NCBI RefSeq assembly: GCF_901827175.1
Contig: NZ_LR594662.1
Location: 6,262,001 to 6,326,000, forward strand
DNA length: 64,000 nt
Direction of reading: 5' to 3'
DNA from: Variovorax sp. RA8
GTDB lineage: Bacteria; Pseudomonadota; Gammaproteobacteria; Burkholderiales; Burkholderiaceae_C
In this document: in pieces, positions 34,225 to 43,724 of the stretch
Layout: each line of letters starts with the position of its first letter
Position numbering within the stretch: the first letter of the stretch is position 1
Notes under the pieces: generated by a model
The model's database searches: none
The model's input: only the letters and a program-made list of their open reading frames with translations
What the model was told of the DNA's origin: nothing
Position numbers and translations under genes: made by a program

Positions 34225-34254
34225 CCGATCCGCCAGACCCGCCAGACCCGCTGG

Positions 34255-34497
34255 CTAGTCGGCGTCAGTGTCGTCCGGCGATGTCTCCACCGGGCCCTCG
34301 AGCTCGTCGTCGACGTACGCCATCAGCGCCTCGTTGCCGGCGTCGTAGGCATCACGCCAATTGTCGAAAGTGTCATCGCCCGTTTCCAGGTCGAGCCAGA
34401 CGGCCGGATCGTCCGTGCTTTCCAGCAGGATCCAGTTGAAGTGGCCCGGACTCGGCCGGTCCACGAAGACGGCAAGGCGGCGGTATTGGTCGGTCAT
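34255..34497 (-). CDS. Small acidic conserved-type hypothetical protein
   Basis: This 80-residue ORF, MTDQYRRLAVFVDRPSPGHFNWILLESTDDPAVWLDLETG..., has strong third-position GC bias and an acidic C-terminus (DDELEGPVETSPDDTDAD). No motif gives a function. It lies between the SYLF lipoprotein (convergent) and a hydrolase gene on the same strand. Confidence 0.6.
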   Translation of the reverse strand: MTDQYRRLAVFVDRPSPGHFNWILLESTDDPAVWLDLETGDDTFDNWRDAYDAGNEALMAYVDDELEGPVETSPDDTDAD

Positions 34498-34569
34498 GCG
34501 AGACAGGGTAGACGCGAGCGGCGACGGGCGCCAGAGGCGATCACCTATGCCAGGAGCCCATGGCGGCCC

Positions 34570-35334
34570 TCATGGGCGCGTCGGGTCGGGGTAGAACGCG
34601 CGCAGGCCCGCCGGTGGGACGAAGGGAGCCCAGCCGCCTTCCGCCTGCGACAGCCGCTCTGCCACCGCATAGAACACCGCCGGGTGAACGCCCAGACCCA
34701 GGTGGCTCGCGTCGACCTCGATGTTCTCGGTGAACGGCGTCTCTTCCTGGAAGCTGCTGCGCCAGGACACGATCCCGTCCGAGCGGCTGAAGATGGACGT
34801 GGCGGGCACCAGCGGCGTGGGCCTGACCCACTTCTGGCGCCTGGGATCGTTGGCAGAACGGCCGCTCAGCAGCTCGTACACCTTGGCGGCGCGGGTGGCC
34901 TTCGGGCTGCCGTGCAAGGGGCTGCCCAGCGTGACGACGCCCCGCACCGACTCGGGCGACCTCGAGGCAAGCATCCGGGCGAACACGCCGCCGAGGCTCC
35001 AGCCCACCAGGCTCACCTTGCCCGAGGACTCGTGCAGGCGGCGAAGCAGGCCGAGCAAGCCCTTTTCCACGCCCGGTAGAGGCCCGCAATTGGCGCCAAG
35101 GCCCCAGCCATGGACCGTGTAGCCCCGCGTCTCCAGGAACTTCCGGAGCATCTCCGTGGAGCCGTCGCTCGCGCCGAGGCCGGGCAGCACGATGACCGCA
35201 TGGCCGTCACCGCGAGGCGCCAGCTGAAGGAGCGGCCAGAGCGCGAGCGTCGCGCCGGCTTCCCATACCGCCCGCCCCTCGGCCAGCAGCAGGATCTTGG
35301 AGGGCGGATGGGCCGCGGTGGCTGTCATTGGCAT
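34570..35334 (-). CDS. Alpha/beta hydrolase (lipase/thioesterase-like)
   Basis: The 254-residue protein has an alpha/beta hydrolase core: VIVLPGLGASDGSTEMLRKFLETRGYTVHGWGLGANCGP (oxyanion region), nucleophile elbow LVGWSLGGVFARMLA, GVVTLGSPLHG, and acid and His candidates in FSRSDGIVSWRSS and VDASHLGLGVHPAVF. No signal peptide is seen, so it is cytoplasmic. ATG 35334 follows GGGAGAACCACC; the frame stays open upstream without family sequence. The substrate may be a lipid or short acyl ester. Confidence 0.85.
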   Translation of the reverse strand: MPMTATAAHPPSKILLLAEGRAVWEAGATLALWPLLQLAPRGDGHAVIVLPGLGASDGSTEMLRKFLETRGYTVHGWGLGANCGPLPGVEKGLLGLLRRLHESSGKVSLVGWSLGGVFARMLASRSPESVRGVVTLGSPLHGSPKATRAAKVYELLSGRSANDPRRQKWVRPTPLVPATSIFSRSDGIVSWRSSFQEETPFTENIEVDASHLGLGVHPAVFYAVAERLSQAEGGWAPFVPPAGLRAFYPDPTRP

Positions 35335-35541
35335 GGTGGTTCTCCCGTGGTCTGGCCTGAAGCGCACAAGGTAGGGCGCAAGCGACGGATTCCGCTGGGA
35401 CAGGAGCCATCCACTGCGTAGGCGGACTTGCCATTCTCGAGGCGGCATGTCTTTTGACATGGAGTGCGCCTTCGATGTCGCCCGGCGTCTTCATCGTCCT
35501 ACTCGCGCGGCTTGCCCGTGGGCTGTTTGATAGCTCGCACC

Positions 35542-35976
35542 ATGCACCCCATTGTCCAGACCGCACTGCGGAGTTTGCAAGGCTTGGCTTGTGCCAGGGT
35601 GGCCGAGCAATGCCGGCGGGTGGCGTGGCTGTCGCGCGTACACATCGCGTCGCCCCTTCTGGAAGAACGTGCGCGCAGCGTGGTCGCCTGGGAGAACCAG
35701 CTCGCGATGCTGCGGCTGGCCATGACCCCGGAGGAACGGGTCGAGCTCAAGATCAAGCGCGCGATCTACCTGCGCATGCTGATGGAGAGCGCGCCGGCAC
35801 GGCTGCAGCCCTGGGTGGATGAGGATGATCTGGCGGACATGCCGGCCTCGCATCTTTTTGAATGGGTTGCGTATGACCTGGAGCGGCTGGAGCTGGATGA
35901 GATCGAGGCGACGTTGACGCCGCGGGAAGAGGAGCGGTATGCGAGGGAGGCGGGGGAGTTCAAGGGGTTTGAGTAG
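35542..35976 (+). CDS. Small helical hypothetical protein
   Basis: This 144-residue ORF has MHPIVQTALRSLQGLACARVAEQCRRVAWLSRVHIASPLLEERARSVVAWENQLAMLRLAMTPEERVELKIKRAIYLRMLME followed by an acidic helix ending in EEERYAREAGEFKGFE. Codon use supports coding, and the frame is open from 35464 but without a usual start upstream. I do not recognise a family. It lies between a divergent hydrolase and the convergent porin. Confidence 0.55.
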   Translation: MHPIVQTALRSLQGLACARVAEQCRRVAWLSRVHIASPLLEERARSVVAWENQLAMLRLAMTPEERVELKIKRAIYLRMLMESAPARLQPWVDEDDLADMPASHLFEWVAYDLERLELDEIEATLTPREEERYAREAGEFKGFE

Positions 35977-36058
35977 GCGGGCTTACGCAGGACGGCCCGG
36001 CGAACACTGCCGTGGAGGTTCACGTGTTCAATGACCGCCGTCCGATCAGCCCGTCATA

Positions 36059-37339
36059 TCAGAACGCATGCCGGATGCCAAAGTCGTATCCGGTTGAACT
36101 GCGTGGTGCCAACCCTGATGCTCCTGCACCTGTAGACAGATAGGCCCCGCCGCCCGTCACCGCCCCCATGATCGCCGGATTGTTCTGACCGTCCTTGACC
36201 CGAATGCGGGCAACCGTGGCGTACAGCGCCGTGCGCTTTGAGAGGTTGTAGTCGTACCCGACGGCAAGCTTGTTCACCGATGCGTCTCGTCGCGGCGTGA
36301 ATGGGGTGGCCAAGGGGCCCAGGTCGTTGTCGAACTTGACGCGTGAGTACGACGCCTTGATCAGACCTGCGCCGACGGGCACGGTGACGCCCAGAAGCCC
36401 GCCCTTGTACTTGTCTGAATCACGAAGCGCGACAGAACCTAGCACCGGCGACGGCGCCGCTGACAACGCTCGATCCGTGACTTGCGAGACTTCGCCGAAG
36501 ACCTTCATGAAACCAAAATCGTACGAGGCACCGAGATTGATGGTTTTGATCTTCTCGTCCAGATTGACGCCAGTGGGAAATCCGGCGGCGTTCATGCCAA
36601 TGGTGTCCGCTGCCGTGCTTTCCCCATAGGCCAAGGCAGCGTCGATCGGCCCGGCAGCGTAACCCAACCGGCCGCCGAAAAAGCGCCCCCTATGGCTTGG
36701 ACTTCCCGGCATATTGCTCTGCGAGACGTTCTCGTGCAGTGCGTACTGCAGCTGTCCATAGACCCCGCCCAGATTGGGCGGAAGGAAGTAGCCGATGCTG
36801 TTGCTGGTGCGAAGGTAGTTGTCGGAAGCGGCCACGGGCGACCCAGGACCTCTTACCGTCTGCAGATTCGTCCCAACAGTCGAAACGACATTGGCGCCGA
36901 CTCCGATCGTGCTGAATGGGCTGAAGACCGAGTCGTTCCAGAAGGTTGGCGTGAAGTCGCGGCCCAGCCTAAGCTCGCCAAAGGGGCCGGACAAGCTGAC
37001 GGTCGACCGTCGGTTGAAACTTGCGACCCCGGTTGCGCCGCTGTCCGGCGTCGTGCCCGCTTCGAGCCAGAAGCTGGCCGCGAGTCCTCCGCCAAGATCC
37101 TCTGTGCCCCGAAAGCCCAAACGGCTGTTCGATTGCCCGCTGTTGGACAAAACCGTCTGGCTCCGGGTGACGCTCGGCAGCGGAGGCATCAGTGCAGCCG
37201 TGTTGTTGTAGAAGTCGCTCTTCGAACTGTAGTGGCTGACCCCGACATCCACGACGCCGAAGAGCGTGACAGACGATTGGGCTGTGGCCGCGGTGACGCA
37301 AGTCAGCATACCGGCGGCAGCGACGATGGTTCTGTTCAT
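36059..37339 (-). CDS. Burkholderiales-type general porin
   Basis: The 426-residue protein has a signal peptide (MNRTIVAAAGMLTCVTAATA) and a beta-barrel of the gram-negative porin family: SSVTLFGVVDVGVSHYS, RLGFRGTEDLGGGLAASFWLEAG, FNRRSTVSLSGPFGELRLGRDFTP, VKFDNDLGPLAT and a C-terminal YDFGIRHAF with terminal Phe. It should form a trimeric outer-membrane channel. It is the last gene of the FAA-HyuAB-CobW-Bug operon, so it may carry that pathway's substrate across the outer membrane. Confidence 0.92.
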   Translation of the reverse strand: MNRTIVAAAGMLTCVTAATAQSSVTLFGVVDVGVSHYSSKSDFYNNTAALMPPLPSVTRSQTVLSNSGQSNSRLGFRGTEDLGGGLAASFWLEAGTTPDSGATGVASFNRRSTVSLSGPFGELRLGRDFTPTFWNDSVFSPFSTIGVGANVVSTVGTNLQTVRGPGSPVAASDNYLRTSNSIGYFLPPNLGGVYGQLQYALHENVSQSNMPGSPSHRGRFFGGRLGYAAGPIDAALAYGESTAADTIGMNAAGFPTGVNLDEKIKTINLGASYDFGFMKVFGEVSQVTDRALSAAPSPVLGSVALRDSDKYKGGLLGVTVPVGAGLIKASYSRVKFDNDLGPLATPFTPRRDASVNKLAVGYDYNLSKRTALYATVARIRVKDGQNNPAIMGAVTGGGAYLSTGAGASGLAPRSSTGYDFGIRHAF

Positions 37340-37381
37340 GGTTGTGATCTCTATGAATGAAGCGTTGCGAGGCGTCTGGCT

Positions 37382-38347
37382 TTACTCAGGCTTGAAGCCT
37401 GCACTCTTGAGAAGTTCAGCGCTCTGGGAGACGAAGCCAGCGACATAGCGCTTGAACTGGTCGACATCCTGAGTCACAGGCTCGACGCCAAGGCTTGCCA
37501 GCGCGCCGGACTTGCCCAACTCAGTGATGGCGGCGTTGATGGCAGTGTTGAGCAGCTGGACCCGATCGGCGGGGGTGCCCTTGGGCGCCCACACGCCGTA
37601 CCACGATCCGTAGGTGAAGCCCGGTAGCCCGCTCTCCTGCACTGTCGGAACCTCGGGTGCTAGAGGGCTGCGCTTTGCTGAGGTGATCGCGATGGGTCGA
37701 ACCCGGCCCGCTTTGGCCAGCGGCAGCACAGAGATCATCGAGTCCATCAGGAGCTGAACGTGTCCGCCCCCTACGTCGACCAACGCTGGTTGTGTACCCT
37801 TGTAAGGCACATAGGTGAACTTCACGTTGCCCTGTTTGGCAAGAAGCAGCGTGGCCAAGTGACTTGGCGCACCCGCAGCGGGAATGGCTGCCGTCCACTT
37901 GTCCGGCTCCTTCCTTGCAGCAGCCAGCACGTCGGTGAGCTTGCGAGGCTCAAGCTGGGGCGCGATGACGAGCATCAGCGGCGCCTCGGCAACGCGCGCA
38001 ATCGGGGAGAAATCGGTCTGCGGGTCGTAAGGCGGTGTGGCGACGACCTCCTTGGCCAGCACGTGCGTAGCCGCGGAGAACAGCAACGTATAGCCGTCGG
38101 CGGTGGCGGTCTGGACTGCCTTGCCACCCAGCGCGCCGTTCGCGCCGGCGCGGTTTTCCACAATCACCGATACCCCGAGCTGCGTGTGTAGCTGGTTGGC
38201 CAGCAGGCGCGCGATGTTGTCTACCCCGCCTCCCGCAGCGAAAGGAACGACGATGCGGATCAAGCGGTCAGGGAATTTGGCAGTCTGCGCCCATGCGGGT
38301 GCGACCGCGAGCATCGCGCACGCGACCAATACTTTCAGTGATTTCAT
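37382..38347 (-). CDS. Bug/TctC-family solute receptor
   Basis: The 321-residue receptor has a signal peptide (VLVACAMLAVAPAWA) and the family pattern FPDRLIRIVVPFAAGGGVDNIARLLANQL, VIVENRAGANGALGGKAVQ, YDPQTDFSPIARVAEAPLMLVI, KFTYVPYKGTQPALVDVGGGHVQLLMDS, SWYGVWAPKGTPADRVQLLNTAI. Its ATG overlaps the CobW stop (ATGA), so it belongs to the HyuAB operon and probably binds the substrate that the operon degrades. Confidence 0.93.
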   Translation of the reverse strand: MKSLKVLVACAMLAVAPAWAQTAKFPDRLIRIVVPFAAGGGVDNIARLLANQLHTQLGVSVIVENRAGANGALGGKAVQTATADGYTLLFSAATHVLAKEVVATPPYDPQTDFSPIARVAEAPLMLVIAPQLEPRKLTDVLAAARKEPDKWTAAIPAAGAPSHLATLLLAKQGNVKFTYVPYKGTQPALVDVGGGHVQLLMDSMISVLPLAKAGRVRPIAITSAKRSPLAPEVPTVQESGLPGFTYGSWYGVWAPKGTPADRVQLLNTAINAAITELGKSGALASLGVEPVTQDVDQFKRYVAGFVSQSAELLKSAGFKPE

Positions 38348-39453
38348 GGAGTCTCCGTTGATTTGGATGAGGGGTCCGGTGAAGAGGCCGCGCGCGGTCC
38401 CGGACGTCGTCGTCGCTCGAAAACGCGCAGCGACTCGTCCATCGACTCTGCGTCGACGCCTCGGGTGATGAACACGATCCGGGTGCGTCTGTCTGCGCTT
38501 GGCCAGGCCGGCAATGACTCGGGCGGCTGGTACAGGTGCTGTACGCCGTGGAACACGAGCGGCTGTCCCGGCTGCTCCTGCAGGTTGACGATTCCCTTCA
38601 CGCGCAGCAGGTCTTCGCCCCGCATTGCGATCACCATGTCGAGCCAGGCAAAGAAGCCGTCTCGCGGTAACGGATCGTCGCGAGTGATCACGAATGAAGT
38701 GATTCCGGCCGAGTGCGCCGGTGCATCACCCGCTTCGCCGGTGGTTGTCACCGGTCTGTAGAAGGATCCACTCTCCGAGGATAAAGACCGCGCGTCAGTG
38801 GCAGGCGTCTGCATCGTCTGCCGCAGCGCCGCCACGTACTTTCCGCGCTCCTGATGCACTGCAGCCGTCGGGTTCAGGCCCCTCAAGCGGTCAAGCAACT
38901 CCTGGGAGATCGGTTCGCTCAGCAGATCGGCCTTCGTGAGAAAAAGGTGATCGGCCATGGCAACCTGTCGGGCAGCTTCGGAATAGCGATCAAGCGTGCC
39001 AGGCGCCAGAACGGCGTCGACGGTGCAGCACACGCCGGCCAATGTGAAGCGATGCTTGACGGCGGGCTCTCCCATCACCGTCCGGAGGATCGGCGCAGGG
39101 TCGGCGAGACCACTCGTCTCGACCAGTACATGGCGCAGTACTGAACCACCCGATGCGCCGCGTTCCGCGAGACCCACCAGCGCACCGATAAGATCGCCGC
39201 GCACCGCACAACACATGCAGCCGTTGGGCAACAGGATGGTGTCCTCCGTCGTGTTGGCGATCAGGTCATGGTCGATACCGACTTCACCGAACTCGTTGAC
39301 GATGACTGCGGTGCCGTGCAGATCAGGCTCGCGCAGCAACTCGTTGAGGAGCGTCGTCTTTCCGCTGCCGAGGAATCCGGTCAGTACCGTCACAGGGACG
39401 CGCACCTGCCCGGTCTGGCTTGCTCCCAGCAACGAGGAGAAGTGGCCGGTCAT
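38344..39453 (-). CDS. CobW/G3E-family GTPase
   Basis: This 369-residue G3E GTPase has the P-loop LTGFLGSGKTTLLNELL, AVIVNEFGEVGIDHDLI, the CxCC metal motif in LLPNGCMCCAVRGDLIGAL, ETSGLADPAPI, DHLFLTKADLL and a CobW C-terminal domain with ITRDDPLPRDGFFAWLDMVIAMRGEDLLRVKGIVNL. Such proteins deliver Zn, Co, Ni or other metals to client enzymes. It lies in the HyuAB operon with ATGA overlaps on both sides. A role in metallating HyuAB or an associated enzyme is inferred. Confidence 0.91.
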   Translation of the reverse strand: MTGHFSSLLGASQTGQVRVPVTVLTGFLGSGKTTLLNELLREPDLHGTAVIVNEFGEVGIDHDLIANTTEDTILLPNGCMCCAVRGDLIGALVGLAERGASGGSVLRHVLVETSGLADPAPILRTVMGEPAVKHRFTLAGVCCTVDAVLAPGTLDRYSEAARQVAMADHLFLTKADLLSEPISQELLDRLRGLNPTAAVHQERGKYVAALRQTMQTPATDARSLSSESGSFYRPVTTTGEAGDAPAHSAGITSFVITRDDPLPRDGFFAWLDMVIAMRGEDLLRVKGIVNLQEQPGQPLVFHGVQHLYQPPESLPAWPSADRRTRIVFITRGVDAESMDESLRVFERRRRPGPRAASSPDPSSKSTETP

Positions 39454-39836
39454 GATCCGCCCTGCTGACGCCCGCCGTGAAGTTCAGCGAAGGATCTCAA
39501 GGTTCGCTCCAGCCTTGCCAGCAACCACTCGCTCGCCTCGGCGGCAAACTCGTCGCGCTCCAGATCTTCCAGCAGGGTCTGAAGCGGGAGACCGGTTGCT
39601 TCAAACGTCGGACGGGCCCGGAAGAATGCCTCCACATCGGCAATACCGGAGCGAAGGCCTTGGTCCTCCAGGTAGTCCACGATGTCAAGCTCGAAGTCGA
39701 CAAGCTGGAGGCTCACACCGCCGGCACCGCAGCCGCAACTGGAGCCGAGTGCAACGTGACGCATCGCAAGTTCGCTCCACAGGCGTGAGAGCCTGGAGGC
39801 GCGCTGCGACACGTCATCGGCCATGACGAGGCTCAC
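39450..39836 (-). CDS. Small Cys-containing protein between HyuB and CobW genes
   Basis: This 128-residue protein has ALGSSCGCGAGGVSLQLVDFELDIVDYLEDQGLRSGIADVEAFFRARPTFEATGLPLQTLLEDLERD followed by acidic and helical residues. The C-x-C pair could bind metal or a thiol partner. Its GTG start overlaps the hyuB stop, and its stop overlaps the cobW start. I do not recognise a named family; the overlaps strongly suggest it works with HyuAB and CobW. An ATG lies four codons in. Confidence 0.65.
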   Translation of the reverse strand: MSLVMADDVSQRASRLSRLWSELAMRHVALGSSCGCGAGGVSLQLVDFELDIVDYLEDQGLRSGIADVEAFFRARPTFEATGLPLQTLLEDLERDEFAAEASEWLLARLERTLRSFAELHGGRQQGGS

Positions 39837-41629
39837 TGTCCGTCCCAGGCGACGTCGAGAGACGCACCATTGCGCAAGGCTTTCGGCGCCCTGCGCAGCA
39901 TGCGCGTCGCCTCTTGGTCGACCTGCCCCTTGGAGCCCAGGGCGACGCGATAGACCTCACGCGCCACCTCGCTGCTGACGTAGCCCTCGCGCACGTCCTC
40001 TGCGACAAGGTCCATGTCGCGGGCAAGCGGATCGCCGAAGCCGCCACCGCCGCCCGACAGCATCTTGTAGGCGTCGCCGCGCTCCAGCCGCACGTTGAAG
40101 ATCTTTGCGTTCAGGTGGTCGGTCTTCCACTCACCTTTGTGACGCACGGCGAGGCCGTTGCCCATGGCGTCCCCGCCGCCTTCCAGGCCCCATGGCTTGC
40201 AGTGGACGCGATCGATGCGGGTGGTGACGGTGAAAGGCGACAGCGCCTGCACCACCATCTCCGCGCCCAGACCACCGCGGTACTGACCGGCGCCGGCACT
40301 GTCCTGGCGAATCTGGTACTTCTCGACCAGCACCGGGTACTTGGCTTCGAGCTGCTCGGTCGGACTGTTGTGGGTGTCGCCGTCGTTGATGCACACCGTG
40401 ACCGAGACGCCGTCTTCCGTCGACTTGGCGCCCCATCCTCCGCCCAGCGGTCCGATGCCGACGATGAAGAGTCGCCCATCCTCCGGGGAGATGCCGTGGA
40501 TGTTGGGAAACACCAGGTCGGCGTGGTGACCTGCGATCGAGCGGTCCGGGATGGCTGGAGCCAGCGCCTTGAAGATGGTGTCGATCACCGTCATCGGAAA
40601 GGTCATCCACACCCGCATCGGGTACGGCCGCTCGGCACTGATGACCGTGCCCATCGGCATGATCACCTTCAGCGAGCGGAAGCTTCCGTCGTTGACCGGG
40701 TAGTCGGTCGGCGTGGTCAGGCACTTGTAGGCCACCTGTGCGCAGGCGATGCCGGTCGTGAAGCCCGAGTTGTAGAAGCCACGTACCTGCTTGCTGACGT
40801 CGGACAAGTCCACCGTCATCTCTTCACCCGTGACGGTCACCTTGACGCGGATCGGGATGCGCTTGCCGATCTCGAGTCCGTCGTCGTCCATGAAGGACTC
40901 CGCCTCATACACGCCATCGGGAATCGAAAGGGTGTTCTTGCGCGCCACAGCCTCTGAAGAGTCCATGATCTGGCGGATTGAGCCGTTCACTGCATCCACT
41001 CCATAGCGCTCCAGGAGCTCGACGTAGCGGCGCTCGCCTGTGGTGATGGCGGTGATCTGCGCGCGTAGGTCCCCCAACGCCCGATCGGCCAGTCGCACGT
41101 TCATCGCGATGATGTCGATCAGATCCTGGTTCACCACGTTTTCGCGTTGGTACTTCATGATGGGAATCTGGATCCCCTCGCTGAAGATGTCGGTGGTGAC
41201 GTTGCCGAGCGTGCCGCCCACGTCAAGCCAGTGCGCCATGCAGCAGGTGAACCCTTCCAGCTTGCCCTCGTGGAACACCGGCATCGTGAACGTGAAGTGG
41301 TTCAGATGGCTGCCGGTGGTATAGGCATCGTTTGTGACCAGGATGTCGCCCGGCAGGATGTTCTCGTAGCCGAAGTGCCTGATCTTGGCCTTGACCGTCT
41401 CGGACATGCCCCGGATGAACATCGGCAGGCCCAGGCCGATAGAGACCGTGTCGCCCTCCCTGGTGAAAAGCCCGACGGTAAAGTCCAGCGCCTCGTAGAT
41501 GATCAGGTTGTAGGCGGTGCGCGTGAGATTGGTTTTCATCTCCTCCGTCACGGCGTACAGGCCGTTGCGGATGATCTCGACGGTGACCGGGTCAACTGCG
41601 GCCGCTTGGGTTTTAGGGGTGCTGCTCAT
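39833..41629 (-). CDS. HyuB-type hydantoinase/oxoprolinase subunit B
   Basis: The 598-residue protein belongs to the hydantoinase B/oxoprolinase family: VDPVTVEIIRNGLYAVTEEMKTNLTRTAYNLIIYEALDFTVGLFTREGDTVSIGLGLPMFI, GDILVTNDAYTTGSHLNHFTFTMPVF, GFTCCMAHWLDVGG, PMGGTV-like region, and C-terminal GLGAEMVVQ, GGGGGFGDPLARD. With HyuA it makes ATP-dependent amide ring-opening or carboxylase-type enzymes (N-methylhydantoinase, oxoprolinase, acetone carboxylase relatives). ATGA overlap with hyuA. Confidence 0.92.
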   Translation of the reverse strand: MSSTPKTQAAAVDPVTVEIIRNGLYAVTEEMKTNLTRTAYNLIIYEALDFTVGLFTREGDTVSIGLGLPMFIRGMSETVKAKIRHFGYENILPGDILVTNDAYTTGSHLNHFTFTMPVFHEGKLEGFTCCMAHWLDVGGTLGNVTTDIFSEGIQIPIMKYQRENVVNQDLIDIIAMNVRLADRALGDLRAQITAITTGERRYVELLERYGVDAVNGSIRQIMDSSEAVARKNTLSIPDGVYEAESFMDDDGLEIGKRIPIRVKVTVTGEEMTVDLSDVSKQVRGFYNSGFTTGIACAQVAYKCLTTPTDYPVNDGSFRSLKVIMPMGTVISAERPYPMRVWMTFPMTVIDTIFKALAPAIPDRSIAGHHADLVFPNIHGISPEDGRLFIVGIGPLGGGWGAKSTEDGVSVTVCINDGDTHNSPTEQLEAKYPVLVEKYQIRQDSAGAGQYRGGLGAEMVVQALSPFTVTTRIDRVHCKPWGLEGGGDAMGNGLAVRHKGEWKTDHLNAKIFNVRLERGDAYKMLSGGGGGFGDPLARDMDLVAEDVREGYVSSEVAREVYRVALGSKGQVDQEATRMLRRAPKALRNGASLDVAWDGQ

Positions 41630-43710
41630 GACCGGTCGCTCCCGATGGAAATTTGAAGGTTGCCGAGTTCGTCCACGCGCATCTCATCGCCTGGTTGCAT
41701 CACGGTGGTGGAGGCGTGCTCCTCGATCAGCGCCGGGCCGCTGACGACGTTGCCGGAGCGCAGAAGGTCGCGCTTGTAGACGGGCGTGTCGGCCCAGCCG
41801 CCGGAGCGGAAGTACACCGGCTTGACGGTGCGCACCGCTGCCTTCTCCGGCTTGGACGAACCCTCATCCACGCGGTGCTTGGGCGGCTTCTTCATGATGC
41901 CGAGCACGGTGACGCGCAGGCTCACCAGGTCAGCCGGCTCCTTGGGTGCCGAAGTGCCGTAGCGCACCTTGTGCAGTTCGTCGAACTGCTGCTTGATGGC
42001 CGAGCGGTCCTTGCCCTCAAAGAAAGCCATCGGGAGGTCCACCGTCACCGCGTGCTCCTGGCCCACGTAGCGCATGTCGGCCGCACGCTCGATCACCACG
42101 CCGTCCGCCTTCACGCCGGACTGCGCCAGCGCGGCGCGGCCCTCGTCTTCCATCGTCTTGTAGGCCGATTCAATTTCCTCGAAGGAGACGTCGTTGAGCT
42201 TGCGGAACACCGAGCGCACGTAGTCATAGCGCAGGTCGGAGAACAGCATCCCGTAGGCGGAGAAGTAGCCCGGCGCGTACGGGATCAGCACTTTGCGGAT
42301 GCCGATCTCGCGTGCGATCGCCGAGGCATGCAGCGGGCCGGCGCCGCCGTACACCACCATGGTGAAGCTGCCGGCGTCCAGGCCGCGTTCGGTGGTCACC
42401 GCCTTCACGGCGTGCGACATCTGCGTCACCGCGATACGCAGGATGCCGTCGGCTGCTTCCGTCGGTGCCAGGCCCAGCGGACCGGCCACACGCTCGTCCA
42501 TCTGCCGCTTGCAGCCTTCCATGTCGAGCTTGAGCTCGCCGCCCAGGAAGTTGTCGGCGTCGAGCCGGCCCAGCACCAGGTTGGCGTCGGTCACGGTCGG
42601 CTCCTTGCCGCCGCGGCCATAGGCCACCGGGCCCGGGATGGAGCCGGCGCTTTGCGGTCCCACACGCAGCGCGTTGCCGGTCTCCACGCGGGCGATCGAG
42701 CCACCGCCGGTACCGACCTCGTGGATGTCCATCATCGGGATCTGGATCGGCAGCGCGCGCTCATAGCCGCCAATCAGCGCCGAGCCCGTCGTGAGCGGCC
42801 GGCCCTTGCTGATCACGCCTGCCTTGGCCGTCGTGCCGCCCATGTCGAAGGCGATCGCATCGCCCATGCCGAGTTGCGCACAGATGGCCTGTGCACCGAT
42901 CACACCGGCCGCGGGGCCCGACTCCAGCATCCGAACGCAGCCGACGCGCGCATGATCGATCGGGAACAGGCCCCCGGTCGACTGCACGACGTAGAAGTCG
43001 CCGCCGAAGCCCTTGGCGGACAGGTGAGTCTCCAATTGACCAAGGTATTCGGAGACGCGGGGCCCAACGTAGGCATTGGCCACGACGGTGGAGACCCGCT
43101 CGAACTCGCGGTATTCCTGTGAAAGCTCGTGCGAAGCGGACACGAATGCGCCTGGCAGCTCTTCTTGCAAGATCTGCTTGACACGCTGCTCGTGCGCCGG
43201 ATTGCGATACGAGTGGAGCAGCAACACCGCCACTGCTTCGATGCTCTGGCTCTTCAGCTCGCGGGCCAGCTCGCGCACCGCGCCCTCGTCCAGCGGCTTG
43301 TGCAAGCTGCCGTCGGCGCGAAGGCGTTCGGCCACCTCGAAGCGCAGCGAGCGCTTGACCAGCGGCTGGTGCTTGTTGAAGAACAGGTTGTACGCATCCG
43401 GACGGTTCACGCGGCCGATCTCGTAGATGTCGCGAAAGCCTTCCGTGATGAGCAGCGCCGTGTTGGCGCCGTTGCGCTCCAGCAGCGTATTGATGGCGAT
43501 GGTGGAGCCGTGCAGGAACAACTGGCCGTTGCGCACATCGATGTCGGCGCTGTCCAGCGTGGCCTGGATGCCGTTGACGAGCTGGCCGTGCGTCGAAAGC
43601 GCCTTGCCGAACAGCAGCTTGCCGGTGGTCTCGTCGAAGGCGGCCATGTCGGTGAAGGTGCCGCCGATGTCGACCGCGATGCGCAGATTGGGAGTGGAAT
43701 GGGTTGCCAT
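41626..43710 (-). CDS. HyuA-type hydantoinase/oxoprolinase subunit A
   Basis: The 694-residue protein has an N-terminal ATPase domain ([78 protein letters not shown]), an ASKHA core ([36 protein letters not shown]) and a C-terminal domain ([26 protein letters not shown]). It provides the ATP-hydrolysing part of the HyuAB pair. Substrates of the family include hydantoins, 5-oxoproline and ketones, and the target here cannot be decided. It lies 14 bp after the FAA hydrolase gene. Confidence 0.93.
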   Translation of the reverse strand: MATHSTPNLRIAVDIGGTFTDMAAFDETTGKLLFGKALSTHGQLVNGIQATLDSADIDVRNGQLFLHGSTIAINTLLERNGANTALLITEGFRDIYEIGRVNRPDAYNLFFNKHQPLVKRSLRFEVAERLRADGSLHKPLDEGAVRELARELKSQSIEAVAVLLLHSYRNPAHEQRVKQILQEELPGAFVSASHELSQEYREFERVSTVVANAYVGPRVSEYLGQLETHLSAKGFGGDFYVVQSTGGLFPIDHARVGCVRMLESGPAAGVIGAQAICAQLGMGDAIAFDMGGTTAKAGVISKGRPLTTGSALIGGYERALPIQIPMMDIHEVGTGGGSIARVETGNALRVGPQSAGSIPGPVAYGRGGKEPTVTDANLVLGRLDADNFLGGELKLDMEGCKRQMDERVAGPLGLAPTEAADGILRIAVTQMSHAVKAVTTERGLDAGSFTMVVYGGAGPLHASAIAREIGIRKVLIPYAPGYFSAYGMLFSDLRYDYVRSVFRKLNDVSFEEIESAYKTMEDEGRAALAQSGVKADGVVIERAADMRYVGQEHAVTVDLPMAFFEGKDRSAIKQQFDELHKVRYGTSAPKEPADLVSLRVTVLGIMKKPPKHRVDEGSSKPEKAAVRTVKPVYFRSGGWADTPVYKRDLLRSGNVVSGPALIEEHASTTVMQPGDEMRVDELGNLQISIGSDRS

Positions 43711-43724
43711 GGTTTTCGCGGCGC

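Noticed and set aside
36007..36036. GAACAC/GTGTTC dyad downstream of the porin as a terminator
   Set aside because: The arms are only six bases with a long loop and no T-tract in the porin direction.
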